Shown here piece by piece: positions 7,934-15,039 of a DNA stretch of 64,000 nucleotides. The notes beneath the pieces were generated by a model that had not been told where the DNA came from, ran no database searches, and was given only the letters and a program-made list of their open reading frames with translations. This DNA is from Patulibacter americanus DSM 16676 (GTDB taxonomy: Bacteria; Actinomycetota; Thermoleophilia; Solirubrobacterales; Solirubrobacteraceae). A program made the translations under genes and the position numbers. Within the stretch, counting starts at the first letter, position 1. Each line of letters opens with the position of its first letter. The DNA is taken from contig NZ_ATUD01000013.1 in NCBI RefSeq assembly GCF_000420025.1, positions 1-64,000 of the forward strand, written 5' to 3'.

Positions 7934-8428
7934 TCAGGAGGCCTGGAAGTCTCCTGACGCCCGCCACTGCGCGTACAGGTCGAGCACGCGCTCCGACATC
8001 GGGAGCATGGGTCTCGGAAGGTCATCGATCGAGAAGAACCCGGTGCGCAGGCTCTCCTCCCCGTCCGGCCGGGCCTCACCAGCCCAGTCGCGAGCGACGA
8101 AGCAGAGGTTGAAGCTGTGGACCTCGTCGCCGTTCGGGAACGTGAACCGCGTCCAGCGTTCGTCGGAGAGGCTCGCGAAGGCCGTCAGGCGCTCCCGGTC
8201 GACCTGCAGCCCGGTCTCCTCGAACGTCTCGGCAACGGCCGCCGCGGAGAAGGTCTGCCCGGGTTCGGCCGAGCCGCCGGGCAGGCACCAGTGCCCCGTG
8301 TCGGCGCGTTCCAGGAGCAGCACCCTGTCCTCGGCGTCCAGGATCAAGGCCACGGCCGCCGCCGTCACGATCAGCCGCGAACCGACCAGCTGCCGCAACT
8401 GCCAAAGGTGCGAACCCTCGTAGGTCAT
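7934..8428 (-). CDS. Nudix hydrolase
   Basis: 164 residues, ATG at 8428. A Nudix fold with strand TAAAVALILDAEDRVLLLER, substrate strand GHWCLPGGSAEPGQ and the Nudix box from the second Gly: GQTFSAAAVAETFEETGLQV. The box keeps the EExG metal ligands (FEETG), but the usual REUxEE arginine position is Ala-Glu. The C-terminal part has an aromatic/charged segment (SFNLCFVARDWAG). Homologues hydrolyse nucleoside diphosphate derivatives linked to x; the substrate here is unknown. It is convergent with the GNAT gene, with 9 bases between stops. Confidence 0.88.
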   Translation of the reverse strand: MTYEGSHLWQLRQLVGSRLIVTAAAVALILDAEDRVLLLERADTGHWCLPGGSAEPGQTFSAAAVAETFEETGLQVDRERLTAFASLSDERWTRFTFPNGDEVHSFNLCFVARDWAGEARPDGEESLRTGFFSIDDLPRPMLPMSERVLDLYAQWRASGDFQAS

Positions 8429-8437
8429 GCCGCGACC

Positions 8438-9037
8438 TCAGCCCGCCGAGGCCAGCGCCATCGCCGCGATCAGCGCGCCGGCCTCGGCGGGCTCGAGCGC
8501 CGGCGACAGGCCGTCGCGGAACTCGGTCTCGGCGCGCGCGAAGGCGGTGTTGGCCGCCTGGCAGTCCGGACAGCCGCGCACGTGTTCGAGCAGCCGCAGC
8601 TCGTCCTCCCGCGGCAGCCGGGCGCCCGCCCACGACACGAGCAGCCGGGGGATCCGCTCGCACACCGCGGTGCGCTCCTGCGTCCGGCGCCGACCGTCCG
8701 GACGCAGCGGGTTCTCCGCGAACCGCGTCGCGGCCCGGCGGGTGGCGGCCAGGAGCTCTGCGGCGGGATCGAACTCGGCGCCGCCCGTCGTCAGCACCCG
8801 GGCCCGCAGGTCCGCCAGCGCCCAGGCCGCGGCCCACAGCGCCTCGCCGGGCGGCGTCACCTCGCGGAGGTAGCCGACGACCGCCCCGCCCCGGCGCTCG
8901 ACGAGCAGCCCCAGGACGGCGGGGTCGCCCTCGCGGACCCCTGCCGCCGTGAGGGTCACGGCCGGCAGCCGGCGGGACGGGGCGGGCGGCGCGGGACCGG
9001 AGGCCGAGGCGCCCGCCGTCGGGTCGGTCGCGGTCAT
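8438..9037 (-). CDS. Zinc-finger-like (anti-sigma type) hypothetical protein
   Basis: 199 residues. Residues ~1-115 form an Ala-rich helical region. Residues ~125-165 hold a CERIPRLLVSWAGARLPRED segment followed by LRLLEHVRGCPDCQAAN, the His-x3-Cys-x2-Cys zinc-binding signature of zf-HC2/anti-sigma domains. No transmembrane helix is seen and there is no sigma gene beside it. Its ATG overlaps the stop of the upstream glycosyltransferase (ATGA at 9034-9037), so it is translated with that enzyme. It may be a soluble zinc-finger regulator or a structural partner; the function is not known. Confidence 0.7.
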   Translation of the reverse strand: MTATDPTAGASASGPAPPAPSRRLPAVTLTAAGVREGDPAVLGLLVERRGGAVVGYLREVTPPGEALWAAAWALADLRARVLTTGGAEFDPAAELLAATRRAATRFAENPLRPDGRRRTQERTAVCERIPRLLVSWAGARLPREDELRLLEHVRGCPDCQAANTAFARAETEFRDGLSPALEPAEAGALIAAMALASAG

Positions 9038-10143
9038 CGCAGCAGCGAGGAGTAGAGCGCCAGGTGCGACGCCGCGATCGCGTCCCACGAGTAGGGGCCC
9101 GCCGCGAGCTCGGCGGCGCGCGCACCCAGGGCGGCGCGGCGGGTGCGGTCGGTCAGCACCGCGTCGAGTGCGGTGGCCAGGGCGACCGGGTCGCCGGCGG
9201 GCACGAGCTCGGCGGCGCCCTCCGCGGCGATCTCGGGGAACCCACCGACGTCGCTCAGCACGAGCGGCCGGCCGAACGCCAGGGCGGTGAAGAGCACGCC
9301 GGACTGGTCGATCTCGCGGTAGGGCAGGACGACGGCGTCGGCGCGCGCGAAGAACGCGGCGGCCTCCTCGTCCGTCACGAAGCGGTCGACGAACCGCACG
9401 CCGGCGGGCGCGGCGGCCTTCAGGGTGGAGACGTCCATCTTCGGCAGGCCGACGACCCACAGCTCCGCGGGCGGCTGGCCGCCGGCGACCAGCCGGGCCC
9501 ACGCGTCGAGCAGCACGTCGACGCCCTTGTAGGGCCGCAGCAGGCCGAAGAAGAGGACCACGGGCCGCCGCGTGTGCTCGAACGCGGGCGGCAGGGCGGC
9601 GGGCGGCAGCGTGGTCAGGTGCCGGAAGGCGCCGTGGGGGATGACGTGAACGCGGGCGGGGTCCAGGCGCAGCTCCTCGACGAGGCGCGCGCGGCCGTGC
9701 TGCGAGTGCACCACGACCGCGTCGACGCGTTCGAGCAGGCGGCGCTGAGCGTCGCGCTGGCCCCGCCTCGCCTCCCGCGGGAGCACGTCGTGGGCGGTGA
9801 GGACGACGGGCCGGTCGCGGGGCAGCAGGTGGACGTCGGCGTGCTGGACGGGCAGCCACTGGAAGTGCACGACGTCGGCGTCGCGCGCGGCCCGCCGCAG
9901 GCGCCGCATGTCGGGCACGTGCTGGGCGAGTTTCGCGATCCGCCGCGTGCGCGACCCGGCCGGCCCGATCGCCCGGCGGTAGAAGCCGTGCTCGATCGCG
10001 TACCCCTCCGGGCCCGGCACCTGCCCGTACGGGAACGTGCTGGTGACGAGCGTGACGCGCGCCCCACCCCGCGCCAGCGCGCTCGCGAGCGCGTGGTCGT
10101 ACGGCGGCGTGTAGGCGGACGGGTCGACGAGGCGGACGTGCAC
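9034..10143 (-). CDS. GT-B glycosyltransferase (family 4)
   Basis: 369 residues from the GTG at 10143. Two-domain GT-B fold: the N-terminal half carries PPYDHALASALARGGARVTL and the DVVHFQWLP/VLTAHDVLP segments. The C-terminal half carries VVLFFGLLRPYKGVDVLLDA and the nucleotide-sugar region VVLPYREIDQSGVLFTALAF, ending in GRPLVLSDVGGFPE. This is the EX7E-type site of GT4, with the first position as E in REIDQSG. The likely product is a glycolipid or surface glycan. A TAGCGT hexamer 10 bases upstream of the start suggests a leaderless transcript. It is translationally coupled to the following zinc-finger protein. Confidence 0.9.
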   Translation of the reverse strand: MHVRLVDPSAYTPPYDHALASALARGGARVTLVTSTFPYGQVPGPEGYAIEHGFYRRAIGPAGSRTRRIAKLAQHVPDMRRLRRAARDADVVHFQWLPVQHADVHLLPRDRPVVLTAHDVLPREARRGQRDAQRRLLERVDAVVVHSQHGRARLVEELRLDPARVHVIPHGAFRHLTTLPPAALPPAFEHTRRPVVLFFGLLRPYKGVDVLLDAWARLVAGGQPPAELWVVGLPKMDVSTLKAAAPAGVRFVDRFVTDEEAAAFFARADAVVLPYREIDQSGVLFTALAFGRPLVLSDVGGFPEIAAEGAAELVPAGDPVALATALDAVLTDRTRRAALGARAAELAAGPYSWDAIAASHLALYSSLLR

Positions 10144-10180
10144 TTGAGGTCGGACGCTATCTGCACGGCGCCGGCGCGCG

Positions 10181-10247
10181 GGGGCGGACCCGACGGGCGC
10201 GGGCAGCGACCCGACAGGCACGGGGGGCGGACCCGACGGGCGCGGGC
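10181..10247. repeat. Direct repeat, 24 bases twice, 43-base period
   Basis: Positions 10181-10204 and 10224-10247 are identical over 24 bases (GGGGCGGACCCGACGGGCGC and four more). The bases between, including GACCCGACAGGCACGG, look like a decayed third copy. The array fills the gap between the glycosyltransferase start and the stop of the HxlR gene. Confidence 0.65.
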
Positions 10248-10251
10248 CGGG

Positions 10252-10662
10252 CTACCGGATGCCGGACCCGGGGTGCGCCTCGTCCCAGCCGCGGCGGGAG
10301 GCCGCGATCGCGTCGCGGTGGTCCAGCGACCAGTCCGCCAGCGCCTTGATCAGGTGCGTCATCTCGCGCCCGAGCGGGGTCAGCGCATACTCGACCTGCG
10401 GGGGGATCGTGGGGAAGACGGTGCGGCTGACGAGGCCGTCGCGCTCGAGCCGCCGCAGCGTCAGGGTCAGCATCCGCTGCGAGATCCCGTCGACCGCCCG
10501 CTGCAGCACCCCGAACCGCCGCTCGCCCCGGGCCAGCTCGACGACGACGAGCACGGTCCAGGTGTCGCCGACGCGGTCGAGGACGTCGCGGATCCCGCAA
10601 TCCTCGTGCTCCTCGCACACGACGGCGGGCGGGGCGGTTCCCTCCGTGTGCCCTACCGACAT
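10252..10662 (-). CDS. HxlR-family transcriptional regulator
   Basis: 136 residues, ATG at 10662 preceded by an AAGAAGG ribosome-binding site. HxlR winged helix: CGIRDVLDRVGDTWTVLVVV with the N-terminal cysteine typical of redox-sensing members, LARGERRFGVLQRAVDGISQ, then RMLTLTLRRLERDGLVSR and the wing TVFPTIPPQVEYALTPLGRE. It is divergent from an NmrA-like NAD(P)-binding gene. This is the arrangement of E. coli qorR/qorB (ytfH/ytfG), in which the HxlR protein represses the quinone reductase gene and responds to oxidants. An additional Cys pair (VVCEEHEDCG) at the N-terminus supports thiol sensing. Confidence 0.9.
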   Translation of the reverse strand: MSVGHTEGTAPPAVVCEEHEDCGIRDVLDRVGDTWTVLVVVELARGERRFGVLQRAVDGISQRMLTLTLRRLERDGLVSRTVFPTIPPQVEYALTPLGREMTHLIKALADWSLDHRDAIAASRRGWDEAHPGSGIR

Positions 10663-10741
10663 TGGGGTGCCTTCTTGTGGGCGAGCGCCGTCATCTCCAC
10701 GATCGTGACAGCCCGGAAGACCTCCACCGAAGACCCAGCAC

Positions 10742-11632
10742 ATGATCCTCATCACCGGTGGGACGGGCGCGCTCGCCCGCCTGACCATCCAGCGCCTCGC
10801 CGGCCGCGACGTCGTCGTCGGCAGCCGCACCCCGCAGGCCGTCGTCGGCGGCCTGCCGACCCGTGACCTCGACTTCGACGACCCGGCAACGCTACCTCCC
10901 GCGCTGGCGGGCGTCGACACCCTCGTCCTCGTCTCCGCGGGCTACGCCGAGGACGACGTCGTCCTCGCCCGCCACGGCGCCGTGATCGCGGCGGCGGCGC
11001 ACGCCGGGGTCCGCCACGTCGTCTACACCTCGCTCTACGGCGCCGGCGACGGCCTGGGCATCGCCGTCGCCCACCGGTGGACGGAGCGGGCCCTGGCCGA
11101 CGCCCCCTTCGACGTGACCGTGCTGCGCAACGGGCTCTACCCCGAGGTCCCGGCGGGGCTGGCGGCCGGTGCCGCCCCGTCCCCCTCCGCCGACGTCCTC
11201 ACCGCGCCGTGGGGGTCGGGACGGATCTCGCTCGCCTCCCGGGAGGACCTGGCCGAGGCGCTGGCCACGGTGGCGGCGCAGGTCGACGAGGCCCTGACCG
11301 CCGGCGGGCCGACGCCCCACGCCGGGCGCACCTACGAGCTGGCCCACCCGGAGCCGGTCAGCGGGGCGACCGTCGCCGCGGCACTGTCGAGCCCGGACGC
11401 GCCGGTGCGCTACGTCCCCACCCCGCTGGCCGACGCCCGCGCGGCGCTGGTGGCGAGCGGCGCTCCGGCGTACCAAGCCGCCCACGGCCTCTCCATCCTG
11501 AGCAACGCGGTGGCGGGGGCGCTCGTCCAGTCGCACACGGACCTGCCGGAGCTCCTCGCCGGCCCGCCCCGGGACGTGCTCCCCGAGGTCGTCGCGGCGC
11601 TCGACCACCCGGCGCTCTCGGTGGCGGGGTAG
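10742..11632 (+). CDS. NmrA-like NAD(P)H-binding oxidoreductase (QorB-like)
   Basis: 296 residues. The Rossmann motif GGTGALARLTIQRLAGRD comes directly at the N-terminus, after MILIT. VVVGSRTPQAVV is at the NADP-discrimination loop, and GVRHVVYTSLYGAGD and DVTVLRNGLYPE match NmrA/QorB/azoreductase-like SDRs. These use NADPH and either reduce quinones or sense the cofactor. The gene is paired with the divergent HxlR regulator at 10252-10662, 79 bases away, which probably represses it in a redox-dependent way. The length and the C-terminal substrate domain are normal for QorB. Confidence 0.88.
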   Translation: MILITGGTGALARLTIQRLAGRDVVVGSRTPQAVVGGLPTRDLDFDDPATLPPALAGVDTLVLVSAGYAEDDVVLARHGAVIAAAAHAGVRHVVYTSLYGAGDGLGIAVAHRWTERALADAPFDVTVLRNGLYPEVPAGLAAGAAPSPSADVLTAPWGSGRISLASREDLAEALATVAAQVDEALTAGGPTPHAGRTYELAHPEPVSGATVAAALSSPDAPVRYVPTPLADARAALVASGAPAYQAAHGLSILSNAVAGALVQSHTDLPELLAGPPRDVLPEVVAALDHPALSVAG

Positions 11633-11760
11633 ACGGGCGGGGCGAGGACGGACGGGCCCCCGCGGGTCCGAGGCGTACCGAGGAGGGCGAGCGTCCCGGT
11701 TTGCGCCCTTCGGTGCACCCTTGCCACGTCAGGGGTGGCGAAGATGCCCCGAAGCCGCGT

Positions 11761-13779
11761 TCAACGGACCCGCAGTCCCGACGCCGCCCGGCGGGCGAGC
11801 CGCCGCGCGCCGTCCGCGCGGTGCGCGCCGGCGATGAGGAGCACCCCACCGCTGGGGCCGTTGGCGGGGACGGCCGCGCAGGCGTCGGCGCACAGGGCCC
11901 AGCGACCCCCGCGGAAGAGCGTGGCGGTGACGCGCCCGGCGTCGGGCAGGCGCACCGCGAAGCCGGCGCCGGGCGCGGGACCGAACACGGCCGTCCGGCC
12001 CGGCAGCTGCTCCACGAGCAGCCGGACCCGGTCGGGCCGCTCGAGCCGCGTGACGATCCGCGACCCGCCGTCCTGCTCCGTGCTCGACGTCTGTCGCCAG
12101 CCCTCCGACGCGGGCAGGTCGAGCGACCAGAAGCCCCCGCCGAAGCGGACCTGGCCACGCGCCACGGGCGGCAGGGCGGCCGCCGCGCCCGCGCCCGGAG
12201 CGGAGCCTCCGACCGACGGCGGTGCGGCGGTCCCGGGCGAGGGCGTGGCACGGGAGCTGCCTGCGCCCGCACCGGAGCCGCCGGCGCCCGCGCCGCCACC
12301 CACCGGAGACCCGGCCGACGACCCCGTCCCCGCACCCGACCCCCGGGAGGCCCCGGACCCGGACCCCGCATCCGACAGCCCCGCGCCTGACCCGCCGCGG
12401 CCCCCCGTGGAGGGGCCGGCACCCGACGCCGCCGCACCGCCAGTGCCCGCGCGGCCGCCGGACGACCCGCCACCGCCCGAGGACGCACCTCCGCCCGACG
12501 ACAAGCCGCCGCCCGGAGCCGCGCCGCCGCCCGAGGTCGTGGCGCCGCCTGGAGCCGCACCCCCGCCCGAGGTGGCACCCCTCCCCGAGGACGCGCCGCC
12601 GCCAGTGGTCCCGGTGCGCAGCGGCGTGCTGCCCGCGGCGCCCGTGGTCGTCCCGGCCGCGGGTGCCCCGGCGCGGCGGTCGGTGTCGTCCGCGCCCGTG
12701 CCGAGACGACCGATGAAGACGAAGGCGGTGGCCAGGGCGGCCAGCAAGAGCACCGCGAGGGGGAGCAGGAGCCAGCGGGTGCGGCGCCTGCGCCGCGGCG
12801 GGGCCTCCCAGGTCACGGCGGTCGGCCCGACCTCGGCCGGGGTGGCGGGGAGCGCAGCGGCGGCGCGGACGTCGGCGGCCGGGGGACCGGCCACCGCGGG
12901 GCCCGCCGCCGGCCGGGGGACGGTCAGGGCCGCCCGCGCCCAGATCGCCAGCTCGCCGGCGGAGGCGAACCGCCGCGCGGGATCGGGGTCGGTGGCGCGC
13001 TCCACGGCGGGGTCGAACGCCCCACCGAGCCGCGGCAGGGCCTGCGACGGCCGCAGGGGGCCCGCGGCGCGCGCACCGGCCCCGCCCACCGGGTCGGCGT
13101 CGTAACCGGTGCCACCCATCGTCGGTACCGGCGGCGCCGGCGGGGCGACGCCCGTGAGCAGCAGGTAGAGGACGCAACCGAGCCCGTAGACGTCGGCCGC
13201 GGGTGTGGCGTCGGCGCCCGCGAGCTGCTCCGGCGCCGCGTAGCCCGGGGTGCCGCCCGGGTCCTCGGGGCCGGGCGCGCGGGCCAGGCCGAAGTCGGCC
13301 AGCTCGACGTGCAGGTCGCGGCCGGGTCCGTCCTCGATCAGGACGTTGCCCGGCGAGACGTCGCGGTGCACGACCCCGGCAGCGTGGGCGGCGTCGAGCG
13401 CGGCGGCGACCTGCTCGACCACGACGACGGCCTGGACCGGGTCGAGCCGCCCCGTGCGGCGCAGGAGCACGCGCAGGTCGGGCCCGTCGACGTAGCGCAT
13501 GGCCAGCCACAGGTGGTCGTCGTCCTCGCCGCTCTCGAGGATCTGCACGACGTTCGGGTGGTCCAGGCCCGCGACCGTGCGGGCCTCGTGCCGGAACCGC
13601 GCACGGAACGCCTCGTCGTCGGCCAGTGGACGCCCGACGACCTTCAGCGCGACCCGGCGGTCCAGCGCCTCCTGGTGGGCCAGGAACACGACGCCGGTGG
13701 TCCCGCGGCCGAGCTCGCGTTCGATGCGAAAGCCCGCGAGGCGGTCTCCGGGTCGGGGAAGGGCGGGCACGACGACCAC
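11761..13779 (-). CDS. Membrane Ser/Thr protein kinase with Gly/Ser-rich linker and extracytoplasmic domain
   Basis: 672 residues from a GTG at 13779 (GTG at 13770 also possible). The kinase domain comes first: glycine loop LGRGTTGVVFLAHQ, RVALKVV lysine, catalytic loop VVHRDVSPGNVLI, DFGLA and GTPGYAAPEQL. The catalytic-loop lysine of HRDxKxxN is Ser, which is unusual. After the kinase come a basic stretch (PPRRRRRTR), one TM helix (WLLLPLAVLLLAALATAFVF) and about 150 residues of Gly/Ser/Ala linker. The extracytoplasmic domain then follows (GFWSLDLPASEGWRQ onward); it is shared with the kinase at 15040-17070. The arrangement is a receptor kinase with a flexible stalk. It is convergent with the NmrA-like gene and divergent from the PRISE-type SDR. 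Confidence 0.9.
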   Translation of the reverse strand: MVVVPALPRPGDRLAGFRIERELGRGTTGVVFLAHQEALDRRVALKVVGRPLADDEAFRARFRHEARTVAGLDHPNVVQILESGEDDDHLWLAMRYVDGPDLRVLLRRTGRLDPVQAVVVVEQVAAALDAAHAAGVVHRDVSPGNVLIEDGPGRDLHVELADFGLARAPGPEDPGGTPGYAAPEQLAGADATPAADVYGLGCVLYLLLTGVAPPAPPVPTMGGTGYDADPVGGAGARAAGPLRPSQALPRLGGAFDPAVERATDPDPARRFASAGELAIWARAALTVPRPAAGPAVAGPPAADVRAAAALPATPAEVGPTAVTWEAPPRRRRRTRWLLLPLAVLLLAALATAFVFIGRLGTGADDTDRRAGAPAAGTTTGAAGSTPLRTGTTGGGASSGRGATSGGGAAPGGATTSGGGAAPGGGLSSGGGASSGGGGSSGGRAGTGGAAASGAGPSTGGRGGSGAGLSDAGSGSGASRGSGAGTGSSAGSPVGGGAGAGGSGAGAGSSRATPSPGTAAPPSVGGSAPGAGAAAALPPVARGQVRFGGGFWSLDLPASEGWRQTSSTEQDGGSRIVTRLERPDRVRLLVEQLPGRTAVFGPAPGAGFAVRLPDAGRVTATLFRGGRWALCADACAAVPANGPSGGVLLIAGAHRADGARRLARRAASGLRVR

Positions 13780-13868
13780 GGCTACGCCTCGGGCGAGCGC
13801 GCTCCTCCGCGCTGAACGCGACCGTGCAGGGCGCGGCCGCCCCCGCGTCCCAGCAGCGGGAACCCCCT

Positions 13869-13930
13869 CCCCGCCGCGCCATTCTGGATATGACAAGCGA
13901 ACCGTCCATATTCAGAGTGGCCCGGCGGGG
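13869..13930. promoter_or_regulatory. Long imperfect inverted repeat between kinase and SDR genes
   Basis: The left arm (13869-13893, CCCCGCCGCGCCATTCTGGA and TATGA) and the reverse complement of the right arm (13905-13930) agree at about 22 of 26 positions, around a spacer of ~11 bases. The inner CATATnCAGAnTGG arms are A/T-richer than anything nearby. It lies 50 bases before the SDR start and 90 bases before the kinase start, as expected for an operator controlling both. A stable hairpin is the alternative reading. Confidence 0.6.
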
Positions 13931-13980
13931 AGGCACCGGTTCCGTTTGCGCCGCCCCGCCCGCCGGGCACCGGTCGGCCC

Positions 13981-15030
13981 ATGCACGTTCTCGTCCCCGG
14001 CGCCCTCGGCGTCATCGGTTCCGGCGTCATCGAGCACTTCGCGGCCCAGCCCGACGTGACGGTCACGTCCGTGTCCCGCCGCGACGCCCCGGCCGACCAC
14101 CCCGCCGACCGCCACCTGGCGCTCGACCTGCTCGAACCCGACGCGGTCGCCGCGCAGCGGGAGGCGCTCGCCGACGTCACCCACCTCGTGTTCGCCGCGT
14201 ACGCCGAGAGCGGCGATCCGCACCGGGACATCGACGTGAACGTCGGCATGCTGCGCGGCGTGCTCGACGGTCTGCGCGAGGCCGGGGCGCCGCTGCGGCA
14301 CGTGACGCTCTACCAGGGCGGGAAGGCCTACGGCGCGCACCTGCGGGTCTACCGGACCCCGGCGCGCGAGACGGATCCGCGGCTGCCGATCCCGCACTTC
14401 TACTACGGGCAGGAGGACCTGCTGCGCGAGCGCTCGGCGACCGAGGACTGGGCCTTCACGATCCTGCGGCCCGACATCGTGCTGGGGACGAGCGTCGGCT
14501 CGCCGATGAACCTGGCCCAGACCCTCGCGGCCTACGCGCTCATCAACCGCGAGCTCGGCCTGCCGCTGCGCTACCCCGGCACGCTCGGGGCCACGGCGCT
14601 CGTGAACTGCACGGACGCGGGTCTGCTGGCCGAGGCGACGCACTGGGCGGGCACGACGGAGGCCGCGGCGGGCGGCACGTTCAACGTCGTGAACGGTGAC
14701 CTCTTCCGCTGGCCGCAGCTCTTCGACCGCGTGGCGGACTACTTCGGCATGGAGACGCACGACCCGCAGCCGTTGGCGCTCGCGGAGAACATGCCGGCGC
14801 TCGCCCCGGTGTGGGAGCGCCTCGCGGAGCGCGAGGGCCTGGCGCAGTCCGACGTCACGCGGGTGGCGGGCTGGGGCTTCGTCGACTTCCTGTGGTCGAC
14901 GGAGGAGGACGGCGTGCTGGACCCGCTGGCCCTGCGCGCGGCGGGCTTCGACGGGTTCCGCCGCACGGAGGACGCGCTGGTCGCCGTCCTCGACCGGCTG
15001 CGCGAGGCGCGGGTGATCCCGGCGCGCTGA
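13981..15030 (+). CDS. PRISE-type SDR (progesterone 5-beta-reductase/iridoid synthase-like)
   Basis: 349 residues. Extended SDR with MHVLVPGALGVIGSGVIEHF at the N-terminus and GGKAYGAH in the lysine-containing catalytic segment. FYYGQEDLLRE is in the place of the family's NFYYxxED motif, and WAFTILRPDIVLG plus MNLAQTLAAYALINRELGLP complete the PRISE signature. PRISE enzymes are NADPH-dependent 1,4-enone reductases acting on varied carbonyls; the bacterial substrate is not known. No ribosome-binding site is obvious before the ATG at 13981. A large inverted repeat (13869-13930) in the promoter suggests tight control. It stands between two receptor kinases with a shared sensor domain. Confidence 0.85.
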   Translation: MHVLVPGALGVIGSGVIEHFAAQPDVTVTSVSRRDAPADHPADRHLALDLLEPDAVAAQREALADVTHLVFAAYAESGDPHRDIDVNVGMLRGVLDGLREAGAPLRHVTLYQGGKAYGAHLRVYRTPARETDPRLPIPHFYYGQEDLLRERSATEDWAFTILRPDIVLGTSVGSPMNLAQTLAAYALINRELGLPLRYPGTLGATALVNCTDAGLLAEATHWAGTTEAAAGGTFNVVNGDLFRWPQLFDRVADYFGMETHDPQPLALAENMPALAPVWERLAEREGLAQSDVTRVAGWGFVDFLWSTEEDGVLDPLALRAAGFDGFRRTEDALVAVLDRLREARVIPAR

Positions 15031-15039
15031 GGCGTCGTC

